A stretch of DNA of 64,000 nt. It comes from Sphingobacteriaceae bacterium DW12 (GTDB lineage Bacteria; Bacteroidota; Bacteroidia; Sphingobacteriales; Sphingobacteriaceae). Every line of letters starts with the position of its first letter. Position 1 is the first letter of the stretch. A model generated the notes under the pieces. It searched no databases. It had not been told where the DNA came from and saw only the letters and a program-made list of their open reading frames with translations. The position numbers were made by a program, and so were the translations under genes. The stretch is from assembly GCA_000783305.1 (NCBI GenBank), contig JROE01000008.1:124001-188000 (forward strand), read 5' to 3'. Of this stretch, positions 18,570 to 26,201 are shown in pieces.

Positions 18570-18602
18570 ACTGATTAACTTAATATTAACCTAACATCAA
18601 TT

Positions 18603-19925
18603 ATGAGTGATCCTCAACTAAAGAAAGTCCTTGGTCCTGTCATGTTATGGGGGTTGGGAGTAGGATACGTGATTTCCGGTATGTATTTTGGATGGAACCT
18701 GGGACTTGCAGAGGGGGGGACACTGGGCCTCGCTATCGCTACAGTATTCATTATTGCCATGTACCTGACTTTTACATTCAGTTATACAGAGATGGCCTGT
18801 GCCATTCCAAAAGCTGGAGGAGCCTTCGAATACGCTAATAGGGGGTTGGGTAAGCAATTGGGATTTGTAGCTGGAATTACCCAGAATATAGAATTCGTAT
18901 TTGCACCTCCAGCTATTGCTGCTGCGATTGGCGCTTACCTGAATTTACTCTATCCCTCCATTGGCTATCTGACATTTGCGATAGGTGCATACGTCATCTT
19001 TACCTCTATGAATATTCTAGGGGTCAAATTGGCTGCCTCTTTTGAACTTGTGATTACTGTTCTCGCTGTTATCGAGCTATTGATATTTGCAGGTGTTACA
19101 TTACCAGAAATTGAGTTTTCTAATCTCGAACACAATGCATTGCCCAATGGTGTTTCTGGAATCTTTGCTGCTATTCCATTTGCAATCTGGTTTTTTCTTG
19201 CCATTGAAGGTATTGCGAATGTGGCAGAAGAAACGATTAATCCACAAAGAAATGTATTAATTGGTTTCGGTTCTGCAATATTGACGCTGGTTGTATTATG
19301 TGTAATTACATTTTTATCAGCAGTGGGAGTTGCAGGGTGGGAAACGATTGTCTATCCACCCGGAAGTGTCGAACCGTCGGATTCACCTCTGCCGTTGGCC
19401 ATCGCACAGGTTATAGATAGTTCCCATATTTTGTACAAGCTGTTGATAGGTGTCGGGTTGCTAGGGCTGATAGCTTCATTTCATGGTATTATCCTTGCTG
19501 GTGGACGTGCCACCTTTGAATTTGGACGGGTGGGGTACGCACCTCCAATGCTTGGAAAAGTGCATAGTCGTTTTAAGACTCCTGCAAATGCTTTAGTTGC
19601 CAATATGGTCGTGGGGGTAATTGCTCTTTTTACTGGAAAAACTGGTGAGATTATCACTATTGCATGTTTTGGAGCCATTTGTCTTTACATCATATCTATG
19701 ATTTCGTTTTTTGCTCTGAGGCGGAAAGAACCAGACCTTGTCAGACCTTTTAAGGTTCCACTATATCCCTTATTTCCCATGACAGCATTGGTAATCGCTA
19801 GTGTTTGTCTAGTTGCCATGATGTACTACAATCCGAAGACAGCACTTGTATTTGCAAGCTTAGTGGGCTTATCCTATTTGTATTTCTTACTCTTCCTTGG
19901 CAAGGATAAAAAAGCTAAATTATGA
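18603..19925 (+). CDS. APC-superfamily permease, ethanolamine-permease type
   Basis: This 440-residue inner-membrane transporter has about 12 hydrophobic segments. The start LGPVMLWGLGVGYVISGMYF, then GWNLGLAEGG and AIPKAGGAFEYANRGLG, match the amino-acid/polyamine/organocation family. The segment VYPPGSVEPSDSPLPLAI and the block ILAGGRATFEFGRVGYAPP are characteristic of ethanolamine permeases. It is the first gene of a five-gene operon. Its stop overlaps the start of the ligase gene by 4 bases (ATGA), so the two are translationally coupled. A related amine as substrate is the main alternative. Confidence 0.88.
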   Translation: MSDPQLKKVLGPVMLWGLGVGYVISGMYFGWNLGLAEGGTLGLAIATVFIIAMYLTFTFSYTEMACAIPKAGGAFEYANRGLGKQLGFVAGITQNIEFVFAPPAIAAAIGAYLNLLYPSIGYLTFAIGAYVIFTSMNILGVKLAASFELVITVLAVIELLIFAGVTLPEIEFSNLEHNALPNGVSGIFAAIPFAIWFFLAIEGIANVAEETINPQRNVLIGFGSAILTLVVLCVITFLSAVGVAGWETIVYPPGSVEPSDSPLPLAIAQVIDSSHILYKLLIGVGLLGLIASFHGIILAGGRATFEFGRVGYAPPMLGKVHSRFKTPANALVANMVVGVIALFTGKTGEIITIACFGAICLYIISMISFFALRRKEPDLVRPFKVPLYPLFPMTALVIASVCLVAMMYYNPKTALVFASLVGLSYLYFLLFLGKDKKAKL

Positions 19926-21283
19926 TGGACAGAAATGAGATTATTTCTAAATTGAAAGAAAGTGCAAGTTCGCACGTAAAGGTTGCAGTGACCGATATAG
20001 ATGGTGTACTGCGAGGTAAACTCATGCATCGAGAAAAATTTATTTCGGCGTTGGAGAGCGAATTCGGATTCTGTTCAGTGGTATTCGGATGGGATACTAA
20101 TGACCAGGTTTATGATAACGTTGCTATAACAGGATGGCATACTGGATATGGAGACTTTCCTGCTAGGATAGATGAAAGCACATTTCGGATTACTCCTTGG
20201 CAGGAAGATATTCCCTTTTTTCTTGCAGATTTCGATTCTTCGCGTTCCGATGGGGAGTATGTTTGCCCTCGGGCACTCCTCAAAAAGGTAATAGATCAGA
20301 CGCAACAACAGGGGTATATCCCTATTTTTGCACAAGAGTTTGAGTGGTTTAATTTTCTAAAAGCTCAACCGGGATCTAATCTAGCTAGCTTTAGGGAAGC
20401 GACACCAATCACCTCCGGAATGTTTGGTTATTCTATTTTAAGAATGTCAGACAATTTTGAATACTTCCGTGATTTGTGCCAGATGCTCGAAAGATTTGAT
20501 ATCCCCGTGGAGGGATTACATACAGAGACTGGTCCCGGAGTATTGGAAGCCGCGATTCAATGTAGTGGAGCACTTGAAGCAGCTGATAGGGCCACGCTTT
20601 TCAAATCTGCTGTTAAGGATATTGGTAAGAAGTACGGAATCGCAGCTAGTTTCATGGCCAAACAGACGAAAGAGCTTCCTGGTTGTAGCGGACATGTACA
20701 TCAAAGCTTATGGGATGTCAAAAAAGCGACGAATCTTTTTTACGATGCAAGAGATAAATTCCATATGAGCCCATTGATGAAACATTATCTTGCGGGCCAA
20801 CTCCATTGCCTCCCAGAGATACTGCCCATGTTTGCCCCCACGGTTAATAGTTATAAGAGGCTTACCGAAGGAGCTTGGGCTCCAACCACTTTGACTTGGG
20901 GCATTGACAATAGGACTACAGCTCTTAGGGTCATCTCTGGAGGTCCGAAATCTACCCGTATAGAGCATCGTGTCGTCGGATCGGATGTCAACCCCTACCT
21001 CGCTGTAGCAGCTTGCCTCGCCAGCGGACTATATGGAATTAAACACAAGCTGTCATTAGACAATCCACATACGGTGGGCAATGGCTATCGAGACATAGAA
21101 TTCGGTACATTGCCAGTCAATCTTTATGAAGCAACCAGCCGGATGAGTCAGTCTAAGCTGGCGTCCGAGCTCTTTGGAGAGAAATTCGTAGACCATTTCA
21201 CCCAATCGAGATTTTGGGAATGGAGACAATTCTCTGAGCAGGTCACAGATTGGGAGACAAAGAGATACTTTGAAATTATTTAA
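19922..21283 (+). CDS. Glutamine synthetase-family gamma-glutamyl-amine ligase
   Basis: This 453-residue enzyme resembles glutamine synthetase but belongs to the amine-ligase branch (PuuA, IpuC and gamma-glutamylethanolamide synthetase). The N-terminal beta-grasp opens with VAVTDIDGVLRGKLMHREKF. The catalytic domain shows QEFEWFNF, TETGPGVLEAAIQ, GCSGHVHQSLWD (ATP/glutamate binding), NRTTALRVI and RIEHRVVGSDVNPYLA. It would join glutamate to an amine using ATP. Context favours ethanolamine as substrate, because the permease upstream is ethanolamine-type and the next gene is an alcohol dehydrogenase rather than an amine oxidase. The start at 19922 overlaps the permease stop; an ATG at 19925 is nearly equivalent. 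Confidence 0.9.
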   Translation: MMDRNEIISKLKESASSHVKVAVTDIDGVLRGKLMHREKFISALESEFGFCSVVFGWDTNDQVYDNVAITGWHTGYGDFPARIDESTFRITPWQEDIPFFLADFDSSRSDGEYVCPRALLKKVIDQTQQQGYIPIFAQEFEWFNFLKAQPGSNLASFREATPITSGMFGYSILRMSDNFEYFRDLCQMLERFDIPVEGLHTETGPGVLEAAIQCSGALEAADRATLFKSAVKDIGKKYGIAASFMAKQTKELPGCSGHVHQSLWDVKKATNLFYDARDKFHMSPLMKHYLAGQLHCLPEILPMFAPTVNSYKRLTEGAWAPTTLTWGIDNRTTALRVISGGPKSTRIEHRVVGSDVNPYLAVAACLASGLYGIKHKLSLDNPHTVGNGYRDIEFGTLPVNLYEATSRMSQSKLASELFGEKFVDHFTQSRFWEWRQFSEQVTDWETKRYFEII

Positions 21284-21290
21284 CATCACA

Positions 21291-22439
21291 ATGAACACAG
21301 ATAAAATTTATGGCTTTAATTTTCCTACGCCTATTCGCTTTGGCGCAGGATCTATAGATGAATTGCCCGACTATCTGAAGAGCAATGGTCTCCATCGTCC
21401 TTTGTTGGTCACCGATCCGATCATTGCTGGACTTCCTTTTTTTAAAAAGATTCTAGAAAAATTGACAAGCAAGGGTATAGATACGATTGTTTATAAGGAA
21501 CTCCACAAAAATCCAGTGAAATCCGATGTTCTTCAGGGCGGAGACGCATTTCATGAAAGTAAAAGGGATTCCATTATAGGTGTGGGTGGGGGGGCAGCCT
21601 TGGATGTGGCCCGTGCTATCGCACTGCGGGTTCATCACAATCGGGATTTGTTCGATTACGACGACCTTATTGGTGGAGATATTTATGTAACAAATGAAAT
21701 TCCACATCTGATTACCGTACCTACTACTGCCGGGACGGGTAGTGAAGTCGGTCGCAGTGCCATCATTTCCGAAGACGATACCAAAAGGAAAAGAATACTT
21801 TTCAGTCCACGGTTAATGGCTAAGATTGTTTTTGCCGATCCTATGCTTACCATGGATCTACCGCCTTTCACAACAGCGGCGACAGGAATGGACGCGCTGA
21901 CCCATAATATAGAAGCTTATTTGGCAAAAGGGTATCATCCTATTTGTGATGGTATTGCGCTTGAAGGGATTGCTTTAATTGCTGATGGAATTGTAGCTGC
22001 GACAAAAAAGCCGGATTTGGAGGCTCGTTCCAAAATGCTCCTCGCATCGCTAATGGGGGCTGTAGCTTTTCAAAAAGGATTAGGCGTAGTCCATAGTCTT
22101 GCTCATCCACTATCTACATTATTGGATACCCATCATGGACTGGCTAACGCCGTCAATCTTCCGTATGGAATGCAATTCAACTATGAAGGATGTGAACCTC
22201 GTTTTGATAAGATTGGAAGCGCATTGGGGCTTGGCCATCATGTAGGAAATACGGTAGTCGATTATCTTTTCGATCTCAATAATCGGTTAGATTTGCCGAC
22301 TCGCCTATCCTCTATAGGTGTGGAACGTGAACATTTACATGCTTTGTCAGAGCTGGCCTATGCTGATTTTTGCCACCCATCTAATCCCAAGCCCGTTTCT
22401 CAGGATGATTTTCATAATATTTACCGACGCGCATTTTAA
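21291..22439 (+). CDS. Iron-containing alcohol dehydrogenase
   Basis: This 382-residue group III alcohol dehydrogenase starts at the ATG at 21291, seven bases after the ligase stop. An upstream in-frame start at 21270 would overlap the ligase and add a poor leader. NAD-binding signatures GVGGGAALDVARAIAL and TTAGTGSEVGRSAII are present, as are the metal-binding helices DALTHNIEAYLA, GVVHSLAHPLSTLLD and HHGLANAVNLP. In this operon it would oxidise the hydroxyl of gamma-glutamylethanolamide to the aldehyde. That role is inference: the family acts on many alcohols. Confidence 0.92.
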   Translation: MNTDKIYGFNFPTPIRFGAGSIDELPDYLKSNGLHRPLLVTDPIIAGLPFFKKILEKLTSKGIDTIVYKELHKNPVKSDVLQGGDAFHESKRDSIIGVGGGAALDVARAIALRVHHNRDLFDYDDLIGGDIYVTNEIPHLITVPTTAGTGSEVGRSAIISEDDTKRKRILFSPRLMAKIVFADPMLTMDLPPFTTAATGMDALTHNIEAYLAKGYHPICDGIALEGIALIADGIVAATKKPDLEARSKMLLASLMGAVAFQKGLGVVHSLAHPLSTLLDTHHGLANAVNLPYGMQFNYEGCEPRFDKIGSALGLGHHVGNTVVDYLFDLNNRLDLPTRLSSIGVEREHLHALSELAYADFCHPSNPKPVSQDDFHNIYRRAF

Positions 22440-22449
22440 TTAGATAGCT

Positions 22450-23205
22450 ATGTTGACAATCGGAATAAGTTCATGTTTTCTATATCCAGATAGTGCAAGG
22501 ACGGTATTTGGCCACAAAACCCTACAATATGTGGAGCATGATTTGATGAGATGGATTTGTAGGCAAGGAATATTGCCGGTATTGATTCCTGATGTAGAGG
22601 TCTCCATATTGGACGGCATTCTTGAGCAAATGGATGGGGTCATTCTTCAAGGTGGTAGTGACATCGCACCTGAAAAATATGGTGAAGCACCGATTGGTAT
22701 TTGGGAAGGCGATTCATATAGGGATGATTACGAATTAAAAATATTAGACTATGCGATAAATAATTCCAAACCAATCTTGGGAATATGTAGAGGTTTTCAA
22801 CTCATGAACGTTTATTTTGGAGGTACTCTTTACCAAGATATCCCGTCTCAGGTTCCTCAAGCAAATGTCCATAGATCAGCCGAACAATATGATAAAATAA
22901 ATCATCCCATACAGTTTGTGCCTGGAGCATACTTGGATAGGTTGTACGGTCATCCCGCACAGTCTGTTGTCAATACGGTGCACCACCAAGCGGTCAAAGT
23001 GTTAGGGCATGATCTTGAAGTCTATGCTCGGTCAGATGATGGTTTTATTGAAGCATTCGGTTATAAAAAAGCACCCGAGGGCAAAGTAATGGGTATACAA
23101 TGGCATCCTGAATTTTCTCATACACAGGCAGGTAAACTACTGGACGAAAATTTGATATTTAATGCCTTTCTCCAACATGTAAAACAGAACAAAAATGCTA
23201 GTTAA
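22450..23205 (+). CDS. Class I glutamine amidotransferase / peptidase C26 (gamma-glutamyl hydrolase type)
   Basis: This 251-residue enzyme has the class I amidotransferase fold. The nucleophile elbow ILGICRGFQLMNVYFGG holds the catalytic cysteine, NTVHHQAVKVLG is conserved in the PuuD branch, and GIQWHPEFSH supplies the His/Glu of the triad. DGVILQGGSDIAPEKYGE is the typical PuuD-like substrate loop. PuuD removes the gamma-glutamyl group from an oxidised amine product. Here it would release glutamate plus, if the substrate is ethanolamine, glycine. It starts 10 bases after the dehydrogenase and its end overlaps the aldehyde dehydrogenase start by 11 bases. Confidence 0.92.
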   Translation: MLTIGISSCFLYPDSARTVFGHKTLQYVEHDLMRWICRQGILPVLIPDVEVSILDGILEQMDGVILQGGSDIAPEKYGEAPIGIWEGDSYRDDYELKILDYAINNSKPILGICRGFQLMNVYFGGTLYQDIPSQVPQANVHRSAEQYDKINHPIQFVPGAYLDRLYGHPAQSVVNTVHHQAVKVLGHDLEVYARSDDGFIEAFGYKKAPEGKVMGIQWHPEFSHTQAGKLLDENLIFNAFLQHVKQNKNAS

Positions 23206-24559
23206 AAATCCAGCCACCGATACTGTGCTGACCACGTTGGCAGCAATAGAACTTGATGACCTACAAAAAATAGTAGTCGATTTACACAAAGGGCAAAAAA
23301 AATGGGCTCAATATCCGCTACAAGAGCGCTTGGGACATGTTGTTAAATTTGGCCAACTCATATTGTCTCATAAACAGGAACTTGCCGAAATCCTGACGAA
23401 GGAAACTGGAAAGCCAATTTCGCAGTCTATCAATGAAATTCAGGGCGCACAAAATCGGATTGAGCATCTTGTATCAAATGCCGAACGGTGGCTCTCTACT
23501 GAGCATGTCACCCCAATAGGAGCCACGCAGGAATTGATTGTCTACGAGCCGTTAGGAGTAATTGCCAATATATCTGCTTGGAATTTTCCGTATAACGTGG
23601 GTTTTAATGTATTCTTATATGCCTTAGTCGCAGGAAATGCAGTGCTATATAAGCCTTCTGAGTTCGCGACTCTTACCGGACGGGAATTCGAAAAATACCT
23701 TCATCAGGCGGGAGTACCCGAAGATGTTTTTAGATGTGTGGTTGGTGATTCTCTGACTGGACAGCAGGTGCTAGACCTATCTTTAAACGGATATTTTTTT
23801 ACAGGATCTTACAAAACGGGCGTTCATATCGCTCAATCTGTCGCTCATAAACTTGTTCCCGTTCAGTTGGAACTGGGCGGCAAAGATCCTCTGTATGTGA
23901 CCGAAGATGTTGTAGATGTGCAACAGGCAGCTGTATCGGCAGCAGAAGGTGCCTTTTATAATAATGGGCAGAGTTGTTGCGCAGTTGAACGGATTTATGT
24001 ATCGGACAAGATTTACGACCAATTTGTCCAAGCCTTCATTGATGAAGTCGCATCCTATCCCGTTGGTAACCCTATGCTTCTCGACACATTTATAGGTCCT
24101 CTGACTCGAGAAGTACAGCTCGTGGTTCTTCAGGAGCAAATTCAAGATGCTTTGTTGAAAGGAGCTTCGCTGCGCTTGGGAGGACATATTATTGATAGTT
24201 CAGGATATTATCACCAACCGACTGTATTGGTAGATTGCAATCATGATATGTCTTTGATGAGAGAGGAGACGTTTGGCCCGCTTATCGGTATACAGAAAGT
24301 CAGTTCAGATGAAGAAGCCATTCAACTAATGCGGGACACTGATTATGGTTTGACGGCTGCTGTGTTCTCATCCAATCGTGACAGAGCTATGGCCATTTTG
24401 AAAGAGATGGATACAGGTACTGTTTATTGGAATTGTTGTGATCGAGTAAGTCCCAATGTCCCTTGGTCCGGTCGTAAAAACTCTGGACTTGGATCCACCT
24501 TGTCGTCGCAAGGTATCCGAGCTTTTGTCCAGCCCAAAGCATACCATTTAAGACAGTAA
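23195..24559 (+). CDS. NAD(P)-dependent aldehyde dehydrogenase
   Basis: This 454-residue aldehyde dehydrogenase has the cofactor block NISAWNFPYNVGFN, the general base in LELGGKDPLYV and the catalytic cysteine in NNGQSCCAVERIYV (the second Cys of the pair may be the non-catalytic one). The late conserved block is EETFGPLIGIQKV. It is short for the family (usually ~475-500 residues), with a compact N-terminus like succinate-semialdehyde dehydrogenases of the Sad type. It overlaps the hydrolase gene by 11 bases. In the proposed pathway it would oxidise gamma-glutamyl-aminoacetaldehyde to gamma-glutamylglycine. Other aldehydes are possible. Confidence 0.93.
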   Translation: MLVKNPATDTVLTTLAAIELDDLQKIVVDLHKGQKKWAQYPLQERLGHVVKFGQLILSHKQELAEILTKETGKPISQSINEIQGAQNRIEHLVSNAERWLSTEHVTPIGATQELIVYEPLGVIANISAWNFPYNVGFNVFLYALVAGNAVLYKPSEFATLTGREFEKYLHQAGVPEDVFRCVVGDSLTGQQVLDLSLNGYFFTGSYKTGVHIAQSVAHKLVPVQLELGGKDPLYVTEDVVDVQQAAVSAAEGAFYNNGQSCCAVERIYVSDKIYDQFVQAFIDEVASYPVGNPMLLDTFIGPLTREVQLVVLQEQIQDALLKGASLRLGGHIIDSSGYYHQPTVLVDCNHDMSLMREETFGPLIGIQKVSSDEEAIQLMRDTDYGLTAAVFSSNRDRAMAILKEMDTGTVYWNCCDRVSPNVPWSGRKNSGLGSTLSSQGIRAFVQPKAYHLRQ

Positions 24560-24839
24560 ACCAAAATATTAACGAGGGGTGATAGATGTAAGTTGAGTAT
24601 GTATTTTCTGTTGCGCCCTCGTAACAACGTAAGAGTTCCCGTAGTTTATTTTAAATAGCAAATTACCATCCTTTCATGTCAAAGGATGAGTATCCTAACG
24701 TTCTTTTAGTTAATTTTTACGAAATAAATAAATTCAATAGTTATAAAAAGCAGTTAAATTAACCAATTTAAAAACCAAAAGTATACTAACCTATACTTTG
24801 AAAGATGTTTCTCCAAAACATCATTAATCCACAAAAATT
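24560..24839. other. 280-base intergenic region before the IPT/NHL-SusCD operon
   Basis: No coding signal is seen on either strand. An inverted repeat ACGAGGG (24572-24578) / CCCTCGT (24616-24622) with a long 37-base loop is the only symmetry. CTATACTTTG at 24791-24800 resembles, but does not exactly match, the Bacteroidota -7 element, so a promoter for the downstream operon is likely here but not placed. Confidence 0.5.
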
Positions 24840-26186
24840 ATGAGCAAAATGAAAAAGTTAACCTTGTCTATGCTTCTGCTCTTTTCAATCTTTTCTTGCA
24901 ATAAGGATGGAGAGACTAATGGAGGCGAACAGACTAAACCTATCGATATTAATAAATCGATAGAAGTTACAGACATCAAACCCAAAGAGGGCGGGTTGGG
25001 TACCGGTGTCATCATCAATGGGGAGAATTTCGGAAATGACACTTCAAAAATTGAAGTCTACTTCAACGAAAAGAAGGCTTTGTTATTGAAAGTTAAGCCT
25101 ACTGTTATTTACGCCATGGTACCCAAGCAACCGGGAGATCTTTCTGAGATAAAGATTGTCGCCAAAAATGTAGCCAAGCCGCTGGAGGCTGTGCTTAAAG
25201 ATGTCAGATTCCAATACCATATAAAGGCTTCTGTGACTACTGTAGCAGGTGTCTTCAACGTTTCTGCCGTTAAAGATGGGCCTGCTTTAGAAGCAAATTT
25301 TAAACGCCCATCGTTTGTAGCCGTTAGTGACGACAATATCATCATCGTTTCGGATGATGATGCAGGACGTGTTGCTGCGCTTTCGCTACAGGATAACAAG
25401 GTCTATACACTTTCGACTGATTTCTCTTATCCATGGCAGTCCTCCTATACCCCGGATCAGTCTGCACTTTTTATCGCTGAGCGGACCACGGCCTCGAAAC
25501 CAATTTTATTCAGGGGATTGTATCGTAACAAGAATTGGTTAGAACCGGTTCCCTTCTACGATCAAAAGGATAATAATGGTAATTACATCCTCGGCACAGA
25601 AACAATAGTCGGTATGACAGCGGATCAGGAGTACGTATATCTTATTACCTCTGGTGCGAAAAAACTTGTTCGTGTGCACCAACAGACGCGTAAGGTAGAA
25701 CTAATCGGCGAAAAGCTGAATCTCTCTTCTTGGAGCTATCTAGCGTTTAATAAAAAAGATGGTTACGTATACCTTGCATCTGAAGAATGGGGACGTGTGT
25801 ATCGATTCGATCCTAAATACACGCCTGCAGGTAATGATAAACCTTGGATTGGCAACGGTCAATTGGAGCATTTGATTGGTACCGGTAGAGGAAAGGTAAG
25901 AGAAGGAGTAGGTACTTCTGCTCAGACGGGTAGCCTCTCGGGCATCAGCTGTGATGCGGATGGAAATGTGTATACCTGTGACTTTGACAATCATGTGATT
26001 TGGAAGATAGACCCTCAACTCAATGCAACTGTTGTTGCAGGTACTCCTGGTGTCAGTGGATATAAGGACGGAATCCCTAAAGAATCACAGTTCAACAGTC
26101 CTTATGGTGTTTACGCGACGTCGGATGGAATTCTCTATGTTGCAGATACCTTCAACAGAGTAATTAGATGTGTCGCAATCCAATAA
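24840..26186 (+). CDS. IPT/TIG- and NHL-repeat surface lipoprotein
   Basis: This 448-residue lipoprotein has a signal peptide ending at the lipobox SIFSC (Met1 at 24840 or Met4 at 24849). Residues ~35-120 form an IPT/TIG immunoglobulin-like domain (KPKEGGLGTGVIINGENFG). From ~130 it contains NHL-like beta-propeller repeats, for example GNVYTCDFDNHVIWKID and SPYGVYATSDGILYVADTFN. It precedes SusC by 15 bases, in the position where many SusCD loci carry an accessory surface glycan-binding lipoprotein. It has no recognisable catalytic motif, so ligand binding is the likely role. Confidence 0.88.
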   Translation: MSKMKKLTLSMLLLFSIFSCNKDGETNGGEQTKPIDINKSIEVTDIKPKEGGLGTGVIINGENFGNDTSKIEVYFNEKKALLLKVKPTVIYAMVPKQPGDLSEIKIVAKNVAKPLEAVLKDVRFQYHIKASVTTVAGVFNVSAVKDGPALEANFKRPSFVAVSDDNIIIVSDDDAGRVAALSLQDNKVYTLSTDFSYPWQSSYTPDQSALFIAERTTASKPILFRGLYRNKNWLEPVPFYDQKDNNGNYILGTETIVGMTADQEYVYLITSGAKKLVRVHQQTRKVELIGEKLNLSSWSYLAFNKKDGYVYLASEEWGRVYRFDPKYTPAGNDKPWIGNGQLEHLIGTGRGKVREGVGTSAQTGSLSGISCDADGNVYTCDFDNHVIWKIDPQLNATVVAGTPGVSGYKDGIPKESQFNSPYGVYATSDGILYVADTFNRVIRCVAIQ

Positions 26187-26201
26187 TCTAATCAAAAGCT
26201 G

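Noticed and set aside
18603..24559. Putrescine (Puu) catabolic operon
   Set aside because: There is no PuuB-type amine oxidase or aminotransferase; an alcohol dehydrogenase takes that place, favouring an amino alcohol. Not excluded without assays.
24791..24800. Bacteroidota -7 promoter element (TAnnTTTG) before the IPT/NHL gene
   Set aside because: The match has the wrong internal spacing and no convincing -33 element, so it is not listed as a promoter.
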